A stretch of 64,000 bases of DNA from Clostridia bacterium (GTDB taxonomy: Bacteria; Bacillota; Clostridia; Oscillospirales; CAG-272). A model generated the notes under the pieces. The model ran no database searches. It saw nothing but the letters and a program-made list of their open reading frames with translations, and had not been told where the DNA came from. Location of the stretch: positions 1 to 64,000 of the forward strand of contig JAFURQ010000018.1 of NCBI GenBank assembly GCA_017471825.1, read 5' to 3'. Below are positions 7,133 to 15,857 of the stretch, piece by piece (position 1 is the stretch's first letter; each line of letters opens with the position of its first letter). A program made the position numbers and the translations under genes.

Positions 7133-10100
7133 ATGAAAGAGATTTACACAAAAGTTTCGACAAACCTCAATTTTGTTGAAAGAGAAAAGCAGACCAGAAA
7201 ATTCTGGGAGGAGAGCTCTATTTTTGAAAAGAGCATCGCGGCTCGCGAGGGCGGAGAAAACTACACCTTCTTCGACGGTCCCCCTACCGCGAACGGAAAG
7301 CCTCATATAGGTCACGTGCTTACCAGAGTTATCAAGGATATGGTTCCGAGATATCAGACGATGAAGGGAAAGCGCGTTTTGCGTAAGGCCGGTTGGGATA
7401 CTCACGGCTTGCCTGTTGAGCTTGAGGTTGAAAAGAAGCTCGGAATCGACGGAAAGGATCAGATAGAGAGCTACGGTCTTGAGCCGTTTATTGCTCACTG
7501 TAAGGAGTCTGTGTGGAAATACAAGGGTATGTGGGAGGATTTCTCCGCGACCGTTGGCTTCTGGGCAGATATGGAGAACCCTTACGTTACCTATACCAAC
7601 GACTTTATAGAGTCGGAGTGGTGGGCGCTTAAAAAAATATGGGATAAAAAGCTTCTTTACAAGGGCTTTAAGATCGTCCCCTACTGCCCCAGATGCGGCA
7701 CGCCGCTTTCCTCTCACGAGGTAGCGCAGGGCTACAAGCTTGTAAAGGAAAAGAGTGCCGTTGTGCGCTTTAAGTGCGTAGGTGAGGATGCATACTTCCT
7801 CGCTTGGACCACAACCCCCTGGACTCTTCCCTCAAACACCGCGCTTTGCGTAAACCCGAACGAGCTTTACTGCAAGGTAAAGGCGGCAGACGGATACACC
7901 TACTATATGGCGAAGGAGCTTCTTGACAAGGTTCTCGCGCCTCTTGCAACAGAGGATGCGCCGGCATACGAGATACTCGCCGAAATGAAGGGCTCCGAGC
8001 TCGAATACAAGGAATACGAGGCACTCTTTGCCTGCACGGCCGACGAGGCAAAACGCCAGAAGAAAAAGGCGCACTACGTTACCTGTGACACCTACGTTAC
8101 CATGTCTGACGGTACGGGTATAGTTCACATCGCTCCCGCATTCGGCGAGGACGACAGCCAGGTTGGAAAAAAGTATGACCTTCCCTTCGTTCAGTTCGTT
8201 GACGGAAAGGGTGAGATGACCTCCGAGACCGAGTACGCAGGCGTATTCGTAAAGAAGGCAGATCCTCTTATTCTTGCGGATCTTGACAAGGACGGCAAGC
8301 TTTTCTCAGCGCCGAAGTTCGAGCACGATTATCCGCACTGCTGGAGATGTAACACTCCCCTTATATACTATGCTCGCGATACTTGGTTTATCAAGATGAC
8401 CGAGGTGCGTGAAAATCTCATTAAGAACAATAATACTGTTAATTGGCTTCCCGAAAGCATTGGTAAGGGACGCTTCGGCGACTGGCTTCAGAACGTTCAG
8501 GACTGGGGCATATCGAGAAACAGATATTGGGGAACTCCCCTTAACATCTGGGAATGCTCCTGCGGTTACCGCCATTCGATAGGCTCTATCGCAGAGCTTC
8601 GCGAGATGTCGGACAACTGCCCCGAGAATATCGAGCTTCACCGTCCCTTTATTGATAACGTGACCATCAGATGTACCGAGTGCGGCGGCGAGATGAAGCG
8701 CGTCAGCGAGGTTATCGACTGCTGGTTTGACTCCGGATCAATGCCCTTTGCACAGTGGCATTATCCCTTTGAAAACAAGGAGATATTCGAGTCGCAGTTC
8801 CCCGCAAACTTTATAAGCGAGGGCGTTGACCAGACTCGCGGATGGTTCTACTCGCTTATGGCTATATCGACTCTCATTTTCGATTGTGCGCCCTATAAGA
8901 ACGTTCTTGTTCTCGGCCACGTGCTCGATAAGGACGGACAGAAGATGTCGAAGTCCAAGGGCAATGCGGTCGACCCGTTTGAAGCCCTTGAAACCTACGG
9001 TGCCGATGCTATACGCTGGTATTTCTACTCAAATTCTGCACCGTGGCTCCCCAACCGCTTCTTCGGCGACGCAGTGGTTGAAGGACAGCGCAAGTTTATG
9101 GGAACGCTTTGGAATACCTATGCGTTCTACGTTCTCTATGCGAATATCGACGGCTTTGACCCCACGAAATACACCCTTAACAAAAAATCGCTTTCCGCGA
9201 TGGACAGATGGATACTCTCAAAGCTTAATTCTGCTGTAAAATCGGTTGACGAATATCTCGGCACCTACAAGATTACCGAGGCATCGCGCGTGCTCGAAAG
9301 GTTTGTTGACGACCTTTCCAACTGGTACGTGCGCCGCAGCCGTGAGAGATTCTGGGTGAAGGATATGCCCGAGGATAAGGTTAACGCATATATGACCCTT
9401 TACAACTGTCTTGTTACCGTTGCAAAAATCTCGGCACCTATGATTCCCTTTATGACGGAGGATATCTATCGCAATCTCGTATGCTCTGTTGACAAGAGCG
9501 CGCCCGAATCTATTCACCTTTGCGACTATCCCGTTGCTGACGAGGAGCTCATAGATAAGGCGCTTGAGGAAAATATGGACGAGGTTGTTGACGTTGTTGT
9601 TCTCGGAAGAGCCTGCCGCAACGCCGCAAACATCAAAAACCGCCAACCCGTGTCAAAAATGTACGTCAAGGCGGAGCGCGCGCTTGATGCAAGCTTCGTA
9701 GCGATAATCGCCGAGGAGCTCAACGTAAAGAGCGTTGAGTTTACGGATAACGTGCGTGAATTTACCACCTACTCCTTCAAGCCTCAGCTTCGTACCGTCG
9801 GACCCAAATACGGTAAGCATCTCGGATTTATAAGAGGCGCACTTGCTTCGGTTGACGGCAATGCGGCAATGGATGAGCTTGATGCAAACGGATATATCGA
9901 ATTTGAAAACGCGGGCGAGAAGATACAGCTTACCAAGGATGACCTTCTCATCGAGATGACCAAAAAGGACGGCTTTGAATCCCTTGGCGACAAGGGCGTT
10001 ACGGTCGTTATCGACAAGCGTCTTACTCCCGAGCTTATCGAGGAGGGTAACGTGCGCGAGATAATATCCAAGATACAGACCATGCGCAAGGATTCCGGCT

Positions 10101-10288
10101 TTGAGGTTATGGACAGAATCAAGGTTGCATTCTCCGGCAACGACACCGTAATTGCCATTGCAATGCGCAATTCCATTGAAATCGCCGACGAAACCCTTGC
10201 TGACTCCGTTTCCGAGGGTGTTCTCGAATTTTCAAAGGAATGGAACATCAACGGAGAAAAGGTTACCATATCTGTACAGAAGGTATAA
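7133..10288 (+). CDS. ileS: Isoleucyl-tRNA synthetase
   Basis: A 1051-aa class Ia synthetase that charges tRNA-Ile with isoleucine in the cytoplasm. The HIGH motif lies near residue 60 within GKPHIGHVLTRVIKD, and KMSKS begins at about residue 604. Two CxxC pairs are visible between them (CPRCGTP; CTECGGEM), and the CP1 editing region is full length. The length, the N-terminal start (NLNFVEREKQTRKFW) and the context KMSKSKGN resemble the eukaryote-like 'type 2' IleRS group, some members of which tolerate mupirocin; resistance itself is not shown here. An SD GGAGG precedes ATG at 7133. Expression is predicted to be controlled by the Ile T-box leader. A terminator follows at 10316-10359. Confidence 0.97.
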   Translation: MKEIYTKVSTNLNFVEREKQTRKFWEESSIFEKSIAAREGGENYTFFDGPPTANGKPHIGHVLTRVIKDMVPRYQTMKGKRVLRKAGWDTHGLPVELEVEKKLGIDGKDQIESYGLEPFIAHCKESVWKYKGMWEDFSATVGFWADMENPYVTYTNDFIESEWWALKKIWDKKLLYKGFKIVPYCPRCGTPLSSHEVAQGYKLVKEKSAVVRFKCVGEDAYFLAWTTTPWTLPSNTALCVNPNELYCKVKAADGYTYYMAKELLDKVLAPLATEDAPAYEILAEMKGSELEYKEYEALFACTADEAKRQKKKAHYVTCDTYVTMSDGTGIVHIAPAFGEDDSQVGKKYDLPFVQFVDGKGEMTSETEYAGVFVKKADPLILADLDKDGKLFSAPKFEHDYPHCWRCNTPLIYYARDTWFIKMTEVRENLIKNNNTVNWLPESIGKGRFGDWLQNVQDWGISRNRYWGTPLNIWECSCGYRHSIGSIAELREMSDNCPENIELHRPFIDNVTIRCTECGGEMKRVSEVIDCWFDSGSMPFAQWHYPFENKEIFESQFPANFISEGVDQTRGWFYSLMAISTLIFDCAPYKNVLVLGHVLDKDGQKMSKSKGNAVDPFEALETYGADAIRWYFYSNSAPWLPNRFFGDAVVEGQRKFMGTLWNTYAFYVLYANIDGFDPTKYTLNKKSLSAMDRWILSKLNSAVKSVDEYLGTYKITEASRVLERFVDDLSNWYVRRSRERFWVKDMPEDKVNAYMTLYNCLVTVAKISAPMIPFMTEDIYRNLVCSVDKSAPESIHLCDYPVADEELIDKALEENMDEVVDVVVLGRACRNAANIKNRQPVSKMYVKAERALDASFVAIIAEELNVKSVEFTDNVREFTTYSFKPQLRTVGPKYGKHLGFIRGALASVDGNAAMDELDANGYIEFENAGEKIQLTKDDLLIEMTKKDGFESLGDKGVTVVIDKRLTPELIEEGNVREIISKIQTMRKDSGFEVMDRIKVAFSGNDTVIAIAMRNSIEIADETLADSVSEGVLEFSKEWNINGEKVTISVQKV

Positions 10289-10315
10289 TAGCTAATTTAA
10301 TGACAAAAGAATTAA

Positions 10316-10359
10316 TGCACTTAACAAAGCCTAAGGCAGAGTTAGGTGCATTTTTCTTT
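10316..10359 (+). terminator. Terminator after ileS
   Basis: Stem TGCACTTAAC/GTTAGGTGCA (one G-T pair) enclosing a second small stem GCC/GGC, followed by TTTTTCTTT. Confidence 0.82.
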
Positions 10360-10380
10360 AAAAATATAACGCAAGTTGAC

Positions 10381-10422
10381 ATTAAAAATGACTCTGAGAG
10401 GCACTTAATACCTCTCGGAGTC
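10381..10422 (-). terminator. Terminator of the two-gene membrane-protein operon
   Basis: Twelve-bp stem (10390-10401 with 10411-10422, one mismatch). On the minus strand it is followed by ATTTTTAAT. It lies just downstream of the gene ending at 10443. Confidence 0.7.
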
Positions 10423-10442
10423 ACTTAATATACGGTTAAAAA

Positions 10443-10919
10443 CTATTTTTTCTCTAACAGCTCGCGTGCTTGATCTGCATATTCAAACATCAGATCTATA
10501 AAATCAGAACCGTCTTGTTCGTGCTTTTTTACCAACGTTTTGCGTGCGATGAAAATTCCCAAGCCTATACCCATAAGTATAATCTTCAATACCCAAATTC
10601 CTGCGGGATTTTCAACAAATCCTGTAGGAATTATTAATCCTATGGCGGCAAATATTATAGCCTTTGGGTAGGTCAATTTCAATTCAGCGCGAGCGGCCTT
10701 CTCATAAGATTCCAAGGCTAGCTTGTCGGCTGTTTCCATTTTTAGCTCTAAGGCATCGAGCTCAGCCTTGTGAGGAATATTGTCAGGCCGCTCCAGAAGT
10801 ATGCTATATTCATTTCCAACTTCCGTCGTGGTTTTTACAGTCCAACCGAAGCTCTGTATTAGCCGAAGATTTGTATCCAGCCCCTTTTTGCTGTATTTTA
10901 CAGTTTTATATTCGTTCAT
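10443..10919 (-). CDS. Hypothetical membrane protein with two transmembrane helices
   Basis: A 158-aa protein that I do not assign to a family. The first 55 residues look like a small folded domain (NEYKTVKYSKKGLDTNLR). A charged alpha-helical stretch of about 30 residues follows (residues 55-85, coiled-coil-like), then a hairpin of two hydrophobic helices (about 87-105 and 109-127) and a charged cytoplasmic tail. It is the second gene of a two-gene minus-strand operon, 14 nt after its upstream neighbour, and is followed by a terminator. The operon is divergent from an Xre regulator. The function is unknown; pairing with another small membrane protein suggests a complex. Confidence 0.72.
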   Translation of the reverse strand: MNEYKTVKYSKKGLDTNLRLIQSFGWTVKTTTEVGNEYSILLERPDNIPHKAELDALELKMETADKLALESYEKAARAELKLTYPKAIIFAAIGLIIPTGFVENPAGIWVLKIILMGIGLGIFIARKTLVKKHEQDGSDFIDLMFEYADQARELLEKK

Positions 10920-10933
10920 TTTACGCCCCTTGC

Positions 10934-11458
10934 TTATATGTGTTGTTCTCTTGCATAACCGTTTTTCTCCAGTGAATCCTTCAGCTTATCGTCCAAGCGA
11001 AGCACCTTTCTGAGCATATATCCGATAAGGGCATATACAAGAGAGGGAACATAGGTTATTGCCAAAAGCATAATTGCGGTCAACATATACTCGCCGATTT
11101 CGCCTGTTCCAAGCAACTGAAAAATTCCGATTACCAAGGCAAGTGCGGTTATTCCGAACAAAAGGAAAATAAGCTTTCTCCTTATCCAAGATTGGATAGA
11201 CATTAAGAGCTCTACGAGTTTAAACAAAAGATTGCTGCTGTAAGGCTCTATCCGTCTAAAAACATTATAAATGGTGAATTTTTGTTTAACGGTCGCCTCC
11301 TGCCTATCAACATCAATTGTTACGTCGTATTCATCGTAGTAATCCGTTTCCATTCCTTTGTCTACCCAACCGAATGCTCGTCGCTCAAGCTTTGTTATCC
11401 ATTCATCAAACGGATAACATTCGATTCTTTTTGTCTTGATTCTGTAATTTTTGCTCAT
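10934..11458 (-). CDS. Hypothetical membrane protein
   Basis: A 174-aa protein of unknown family. Residues 1-90 are soluble and rich in charged and aromatic residues (ECYPFDEWITKLERRAFGW). An amphipathic or hydrophobic patch comes next. Two clear transmembrane helices (about residues 95-115 and 124-148) lead to a basic tail. An SD GAGGAG precedes the ATG, and a consensus promoter lies at 11492-11520. It is the first gene of the two-gene operon and divergent from the Xre regulator, which may control it through the palindrome at 11526-11545. Role unknown. Confidence 0.75.
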   Translation of the reverse strand: MSKNYRIKTKRIECYPFDEWITKLERRAFGWVDKGMETDYYDEYDVTIDVDRQEATVKQKFTIYNVFRRIEPYSSNLLFKLVELLMSIQSWIRRKLIFLLFGITALALVIGIFQLLGTGEIGEYMLTAIMLLAITYVPSLVYALIGYMLRKVLRLDDKLKDSLEKNGYAREQHI

Positions 11459-11491
11459 ATCGAATCTCCTCTAAAGTTAGAATTTATTGTT

Positions 11492-11520
11492 ATTATATAT
11501 CAAAAAAAGGATTTTGTCAA
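11492..11520 (-). promoter_or_regulatory. Promoter of the two-gene membrane operon
   Basis: On the minus strand TTGACA (11515-11520), a 17-bp spacer and TATAAT (11492-11497). Its -35 box lies 5 bp from the palindrome at 11526-11545. Confidence 0.85.
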
Positions 11521-11525
11521 TACTA

Positions 11526-11545
11526 ATAACTAAATAATTAGTTAT
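11526..11545. promoter_or_regulatory. Candidate operator: perfect palindrome between divergent promoters
   Basis: Perfect 8-bp arms ATAACTAA/TTAGTTAT around ATAA. It sits between the -35 boxes of the minus-strand promoter (11515-11520) and the plus-strand promoter (11553-11558). This is the usual place for a site bound by the adjacent Xre-type regulator. Binding is inferred. Confidence 0.55.
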
Positions 11546-11552
11546 AGGTGTC

Positions 11553-11581
11553 TTGTTTTTAAGCTATAAGTGTTGTATTAT
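11553..11581 (+). promoter_or_regulatory. Promoter of the Xre regulator gene
   Basis: TTGTTT (11553-11558), a 17-bp spacer and TATTAT (11576-11581). The -35 box coincides with an upstream TTG codon of the open frame, so translation must start downstream, at 11607. Confidence 0.65.
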
Positions 11582-11606
11582 AGCAAAAAATAAGGTGAAT
11601 GTGAAA

Positions 11607-11930
11607 ATGAATATTGATTACAAGCTTATCGGTTCGAGAATAAAATTGCAGAGGAACTCTCTGGGCATAACACAAGAAAAATTGGCGGAAAAATTGGACG
11701 TTTCGATCGGGTACGTCAGTCAGGTTGAGCGCGGAATAACAAAAATAAGCTTAGATTTACTAGGTAAAATTGCGGGCATTCTGCACTGCGACATAGCTTT
11801 ACTGATAACAGGTGCTTCTGTTTTAGGCGAAAATTATTTGTTGGACGAAACGACGGCAGAGATTGTGAAATTAGATAACAAAAAAAGAAAGCTTGTCCTT
11901 GAGTTTATAAAGTTGATTTCGGAAATATGA
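11607..11930 (+). CDS. Xre/Cro-family helix-turn-helix regulator
   Basis: A 107-aa DNA-binding protein. Residues 6-62 form the HTH_3 domain, seen in IGSRIKLQRNSLGITQEKLAEKL followed by the recognition helix SIGYVSQVERG. The short C-terminal part (LLDETTAEIVKLDNKKRKLVLEFIKLI) is a helical segment of the kind that mediates dimerisation in SinR/SlrR-like regulators. The start at 11607 is chosen because an SD TAAGGTG precedes it and the promoter overlaps the longer frame. It probably represses itself and the divergent membrane-protein operon via the palindrome at 11526-11545. Confidence 0.87.
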   Translation: MNIDYKLIGSRIKLQRNSLGITQEKLAEKLDVSIGYVSQVERGITKISLDLLGKIAGILHCDIALLITGASVLGENYLLDETTAEIVKLDNKKRKLVLEFIKLISEI

Positions 11931-11947
11931 CAGGTATGAGCGAAAAG

Positions 11948-11980
11948 AAAAAGCAGAGTCGACTCTGCTTTTTCTTTTTT
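11948..11980 (+). terminator. Terminator after the Xre gene
   Basis: A 26-bp perfect palindrome (11948-11973, core AGAGTCGACTCT) followed by CTTTTTT. It separates the regulator from the copper operon promoter 4 bp further on. Confidence 0.87.
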
Positions 11981-11983
11981 TGC

Positions 11984-12012
11984 TTGACAAATACCCCACG
12001 GGGGTATATAAT
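11984..12012 (+). promoter_or_regulatory. Copper-responsive promoter with CsoR operator in the spacer
   Basis: TTGACA (11984-11989) and TATAAT (12007-12012) with a 17-bp spacer. The spacer is almost entirely the pseudo-palindrome TACCCC-ACG-GGGGTA (11992-12006), the G-tract inverted repeat typical of CsoR operators. Binding of apo-CsoR here would occlude RNA polymerase. Copper binding to CsoR should then relieve repression of csoR and copA. Confidence 0.85.
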
Positions 12013-12057
12013 ATTAACAATAGGTTGAATAATGAAAAAGCATTTGTGAGGTAAAAT

Positions 12058-12357
12058 ATGAAAAAGGAATGCCCGATGTGCAAAACGAAAAAGCGAGAGG
12101 AATCCGAATATAAAAAGCTTATAAACAGGCTTAACAGAATAGAGGGGCAGGTGCGCGGTGTGCGCGGAATGGTCGAAAGAGATGCCTATTGCATAGATAT
12201 TTTGAACCAGGTTGCCGCAATAACCTCGGCACTTTCGGCGTTTAACCGAGAGCTGCTGGCAAGTCATATAAAGGGCTGTGTTGTCGGGGATATAAGAGAC
12301 GGAAGCGACGAGACGGTTGATGAGCTGCTTCTGACTCTTGACAGACTCATAAAATAA
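12058..12357 (+). CDS. csoR: Copper-sensing transcriptional repressor CsoR
   Basis: A 99-aa protein of the all-helical CsoR/RcnR family. The Cu(I) ligand set Cys45, His70 and Cys74 is present with the 25- and 4-residue spacing of characterised CsoR proteins. This separates it from FrmR and RcnR types. The family signature LNRIEGQVRGV is at 25-35. An N-terminal extension carries an additional CPMC pair (Cys5, Cys8), also seen in some clostridial homologues; its role is unknown. SD GAGG precedes the ATG. It is the first gene of the operon, 9 nt before copA, and its own operator lies in the promoter spacer, so autoregulation is expected. Confidence 0.94.
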   Translation: MKKECPMCKTKKREESEYKKLINRLNRIEGQVRGVRGMVERDAYCIDILNQVAAITSALSAFNRELLASHIKGCVVGDIRDGSDETVDELLLTLDRLIK

Positions 12358-12366
12358 GGAGAAAAA

Positions 12367-14889
12367 ATGAAGAAATATAACGTGACGGGAATGAGCTGTG
12401 CCGCCTGCTCTGCCCGTGTTGAAAGGGCGGTAAAGGGCGTTGAAGGAGTAACCTCCTGCTCGGTAAACCTACTCACAAACTCGATGACTGTCGAGGGCGC
12501 AGACGATGCGAGCATAATAGCGGCGGTTACCGCCGCAGGCTATGGCGCGAGCCCTGCTGACAGGGGCACCTCGGTTGTGACAGAGGATGAGCTCGACAGA
12601 ACGGCAAGGGAAGAAAAGCGCAAAATGATTTATCGCCTTGCTTTTTCTCTTGCTTTCCTTATGCCGCTTATGTATCTGTCTATGGGATACGTTATGTGGG
12701 GGGCTCCGCTTCCTCGTGTTATGGTGGAAAATCCGCTGACGGTTGCGATAGCGGAATTGCTTCTTTGCTCCGTTGTTATGGTAATAAATCAGAAGTTTTT
12801 CATAAATGGGTTTAAGGGAGCGGTAAAGGGTGCGCCGAATATGGATACTCTCGTGGCTCTCGGCTCGGGTGCTTCGTTCGTTTGGAGCACGTATTTGATT
12901 TTTGAAATGAGTGTGACACAGGGCGCTTGGGGCGCGGCATCCGCTATGCATTATCTGCACGATATGTATTTTGAATCTGCCGCGATGATTCTGGCACTTA
13001 TAACTGTTGGAAAGCTGCTTGAAACCGTGGCAAAGGGAAAAACAACCGATGCAATCAAGAGCTTGATAAAGCTCACCCCCAAAACCGCAACCGTCATAAG
13101 AGACGGTATAGAGGTGCAGATCCCGTCGAAAGAAGTTACACGGGGTGAGGTGTTTATTGTAAAGCCCGGCGAAAGCATCCCCGTTGACGGTGTGGTAATT
13201 GAGGGCAGCAGTGCCGTTGATGAATCCAATCTTACGGGAGAGAGCCTGCCTGTCGAGAAGAGCGCCGGTGCGAACGTATACGCCGCAACGCAGAACACCT
13301 CGGGATATTTGAAGTGCGAGGCGGTTAAGGTGGGAGAGGACACCACTATGGCGCAGGTTGTAAGGCTTGTATCAGATGCCGCCGCCACCAAGGCTCCGAT
13401 AGCAAAGGTGGCAGACCGTGTCGCAGGAATCTTCGTTCCAACCGTTTTGGCAATAGCATTAGTGACAACAATTGTTTGGCTTTTTATATCTCAAAATGTA
13501 AACAATAGTTTTGGTTATGCACTCGAAAGAGGCGTTTCGGTGCTTGTTATAAGCTGTCCGTGCGCGCTTGGACTTGCGACTCCTGTTGCAATAATGGCGG
13601 CGAGCGGAATCGGTGCGCGCGGTGGAGCGCTTTTCAAAAATGCAACGGCGCTTGAAGCATTGGGAACGGTTAAAACCGTGGTTCTTGACAAAACCGGAAC
13701 ACTTACGGTTGGAAAACCCAAGGTTACTGACGTTATTGCGATTTCCGCTACGGAATCGGAGCTTATATCGCTTGCATATTCTATTGAGAAAAAAAGCGAG
13801 CATCCTCTTTCCCATGCAATTATAGAATATGCGGAGCAGAAGGGAGCCTCGGCGTATGACGTTAATGATTTTTCGGTCATAGTAGGCTCCGGTGTCAGAG
13901 CGGTGCGCGATAACATAGAGTTGTTTGGCGTCAGCTATAAATTTGCTAAGGAAGGCTTTTCGCTTCCCGAGCGCGCGGATGCGGAATACAACACACTTAC
14001 CGCGGATGGAAAAACTCCGCTATTCTTTATAAGAGGTAGCGAGCTTGTCGGTATAATTGCCGTCGCGGATACACTGAAGGATGATGCCAAGGAAGCGGTA
14101 TCACAGTTAAGGTCGCTCGGCGTTGAGGCGGTAATGCTGACCGGTGACAACGAAAGGACTGCCGCCGCGATTGCATCACAGCTTGGCGACGTCGAGGTTG
14201 TTGCGGGCGTTATGCCCGAGGGCAAGGAGGCGGAAATTCGCAGATTACAGGAAAGAGGCAGAGTGGCGATGGTAGGCGACGGAATTAATGATGCGCCCGC
14301 CCTTGTTCGCGCAGACGTTGGAATTGCTATTGGCAACGGCACGGATATTGCAATAGATTCCGCCGACGTTGTTCTTATGCACAAAACGCTAATCGAGCTT
14401 CCCACGGCAATACGCCTGTCACGCGCGACACTCAAAACCATACACGAAAATCTTTTTTGGGCGTTCATATATAATATCATAGGAATACCGCTTGCCGCCG
14501 GGGCTCTTATCCCCTTGGGTATTGAGCTTACGCCGATGTTTGGAGCCGCGGCGATGAGCATTTCGAGCTTTACGGTGGTTATGAATGCCTTGCGTCTTAA
14601 CCTTAAAATCATATTCCCGAAAAAAGACAGCAAAAACCTTGAAAACTATGAGAAAACAAACAATTTTACCGTAAAGGAAGGAGAAAAAATGGAAAAAATA
14701 TTTAATGTAGAGGGCATGATGTGTCCGCACTGCGAGGCTCACGTTAAAAAGGCGCTCGAGGCAATTGACGGCGTATCCGAGGCTATTGCAAGCCACAAGG
14801 ACGCAAGGGTTACTGTTACTCTCGCCAAGGACGTTGACTCCGAAATTCTTAAGGCGGCAATAACCGATGCGGGATATACGGTAGTCTGA
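12367..14889 (+). CDS. copA: Copper-exporting P1B-type ATPase CopA with fused C-terminal CopZ-like domain
   Basis: An 840-aa Cu(I) exporter in the cytoplasmic membrane. It has an N-terminal HMA domain with CAAC (Cys11, Cys14), membrane CPC near residue 397 ([11 protein letters not shown]), actuator TGES, phosphorylated Asp near 441 in DKTGT, the SEHP motif and GDGIND. The catalytic protein ends at the last two helices, around residue 755. A linker of about 20 polar residues then leads to a second complete HMA domain with CPHC (Cys786, Cys789). That tail is like a free CopZ chaperone. Its Met775 is preceded by AGGAAGGAG at optimal spacing, so the tail may also be made separately (see 14689-14889). 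Most CopA proteins carry HMA domains only at the N-terminus. The gene is controlled by CsoR. Confidence 0.94.
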   Translation: MKKYNVTGMSCAACSARVERAVKGVEGVTSCSVNLLTNSMTVEGADDASIIAAVTAAGYGASPADRGTSVVTEDELDRTAREEKRKMIYRLAFSLAFLMPLMYLSMGYVMWGAPLPRVMVENPLTVAIAELLLCSVVMVINQKFFINGFKGAVKGAPNMDTLVALGSGASFVWSTYLIFEMSVTQGAWGAASAMHYLHDMYFESAAMILALITVGKLLETVAKGKTTDAIKSLIKLTPKTATVIRDGIEVQIPSKEVTRGEVFIVKPGESIPVDGVVIEGSSAVDESNLTGESLPVEKSAGANVYAATQNTSGYLKCEAVKVGEDTTMAQVVRLVSDAAATKAPIAKVADRVAGIFVPTVLAIALVTTIVWLFISQNVNNSFGYALERGVSVLVISCPCALGLATPVAIMAASGIGARGGALFKNATALEALGTVKTVVLDKTGTLTVGKPKVTDVIAISATESELISLAYSIEKKSEHPLSHAIIEYAEQKGASAYDVNDFSVIVGSGVRAVRDNIELFGVSYKFAKEGFSLPERADAEYNTLTADGKTPLFFIRGSELVGIIAVADTLKDDAKEAVSQLRSLGVEAVMLTGDNERTAAAIASQLGDVEVVAGVMPEGKEAEIRRLQERGRVAMVGDGINDAPALVRADVGIAIGNGTDIAIDSADVVLMHKTLIELPTAIRLSRATLKTIHENLFWAFIYNIIGIPLAAGALIPLGIELTPMFGAAAMSISSFTVVMNALRLNLKIIFPKKDSKNLENYEKTNNFTVKEGEKMEKIFNVEGMMCPHCEAHVKKALEAIDGVSEAIASHKDARVTVTLAKDVDSEILKAAITDAGYTVV
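14689..14889 (+). CDS. copZ: Possible internally initiated copper chaperone CopZ (within copA frame)
   Basis: Codons 775-840 of the copA frame, 66 aa. The unit looks like an independent gene: the ATG at 14689 is preceded by AGGAAGGAG (14675-14683) with a 5-nt gap. The protein begins like a typical CopZ ([10 protein letters not shown]) and is a complete beta-alpha-beta-beta-alpha-beta HMA domain with CPHC. The preceding 60 nt encode a polar low-complexity linker that resembles translated spacer. Loss of an ancestral copA stop codon would explain this. Whether free CopZ is really made is inferred; only the fused reading frame and the SD are seen. Confidence 0.5.
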   Translation: MEKIFNVEGMMCPHCEAHVKKALEAIDGVSEAIASHKDARVTVTLAKDVDSEILKAAITDAGYTVV

Positions 14890-14908
14890 AGATTTGTTGT
14901 TTAAACGA

Positions 14909-14951
14909 ACAGAGGACACAGATTTTTCTGTGTCCTCTGTTTTTAATTTTT
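14909..14951. terminator. Bidirectional terminator after copA and the esterase gene
   Basis: Thirteen-bp perfect stem ACAGAGGACACAG/CTGTGTCCTCTGT with T-rich sequence downstream on the plus strand (TTTTTAATTTTT). It lies between the convergent copA and esterase genes. Confidence 0.88.
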
Positions 14952-15695
14952 GAAAATTTCCTTGAAGCTATCGAGTAAAATTCGGTAGTCGTCGTCCGAA
15001 TAGCATTGGTGTGACGAGTCCTTGAGAATGTCAACACTTATATTTTCATTGTGACGAAAAAGCTCGGCTGATTTTATTGAAACGAGCTCATCATTTGCCG
15101 ACTGAAATACCTGTGTCGGAACCGAAATCTTGGGTATCAGGGGACGGGTCCTGCGTATTTCAAGGAATAGCTCTATAAATCGCGGAGCCCACGGAATATA
15201 TTTCCATAACCTTTTGTCAAGTGAGACACTGAGGGCGTTTTTTGCCGCGCGTTCTATCGGAACGCTTTCGTCGATTTTGTCGAAAACCGCTTTGATTGAA
15301 TATTTTGCCGCTACCGGCTTTACGAATATGCGAAGCGGGCTTGCGAGAAGAAATACCGCCGCGACCTTCTCGGGCCTCCCCACCGCAAGCTGAATAGAGA
15401 AGAGCGTTCCCATTGAATGACCGACGAGAAATATTTTTTCGTATCTTTCGGATAGTCCGTCAAAAACTCCGTGAACCTGCTCTCTCCATTTATCCATCGA
15501 CGTGGCAGAAAAGTCCTCCACACGACCTCCGTGTCCGTCAAGTAAGAGGTTATATATCGAAATATCTTCAGGCACGAGCTTAACGAAATCTGACCAAAAA
15601 TTCGGTGTAGCAAGTATTCCGTGAACCATCATTACGGCGTATTTTGCGTCGGGTACGGTTCGTATGTATTCTGTATGTGTAATATGCTCGCTCAT
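14943..15695 (-). CDS. Alpha/beta hydrolase (carboxylesterase/monoacylglycerol lipase-like)
   Basis: A 250-aa soluble serine hydrolase. MVHGILATPNFW is the oxyanion-hole segment, GHSMG holds the nucleophilic Ser (about residue 94), SANDELVS the Asp and SSHQCY the His of the triad. A cap domain lies between them. The short length and the HG-ILATPNFW start resemble Est30-type carboxylesterases and bacterial monoglyceride lipases. The substrate is unknown. It is a single gene with its own promoter at 15726-15754 and an SD GGAGG just before the ATG. Confidence 0.82.
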   Translation of the reverse strand: MSEHITHTEYIRTVPDAKYAVMMVHGILATPNFWSDFVKLVPEDISIYNLLLDGHGGRVEDFSATSMDKWREQVHGVFDGLSERYEKIFLVGHSMGTLFSIQLAVGRPEKVAAVFLLASPLRIFVKPVAAKYSIKAVFDKIDESVPIERAAKNALSVSLDKRLWKYIPWAPRFIELFLEIRRTRPLIPKISVPTQVFQSANDELVSIKSAELFRHNENISVDILKDSSHQCYSDDDYRILLDSFKEIFKN

Positions 15696-15725
15696 AGTTA
15701 ACCTCCTTACGTATCTTACATTTAT

Positions 15726-15754
15726 AGTTTACCGCTTAGTGAAATTTTTGTCAA
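15726..15754 (-). promoter_or_regulatory. Promoter of the esterase gene
   Basis: On the minus strand TTGACA (15749-15754), a 17-bp spacer and TAAACT (15726-15731), about 30 nt before the start codon. Confidence 0.72.
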
Positions 15755-15857
15755 CAAAATTGCTCTGAATTAATATTTTTTAATTAATAGTATCGGTGCG
15801 CCGACATAAAGCCTTTGCTTTGCTTCAAAACATTATATAAAAAGTAATAAAATTCTA

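Noticed and set aside
10240..10428. 62-aa frame after ileS
   Set aside because: It begins within ileS and crosses two hairpin terminators.
11553..11606. Longer form of the Xre regulator
   Set aside because: The extension overlaps its own -35 and -10 boxes; ATG at 11607 has an SD.
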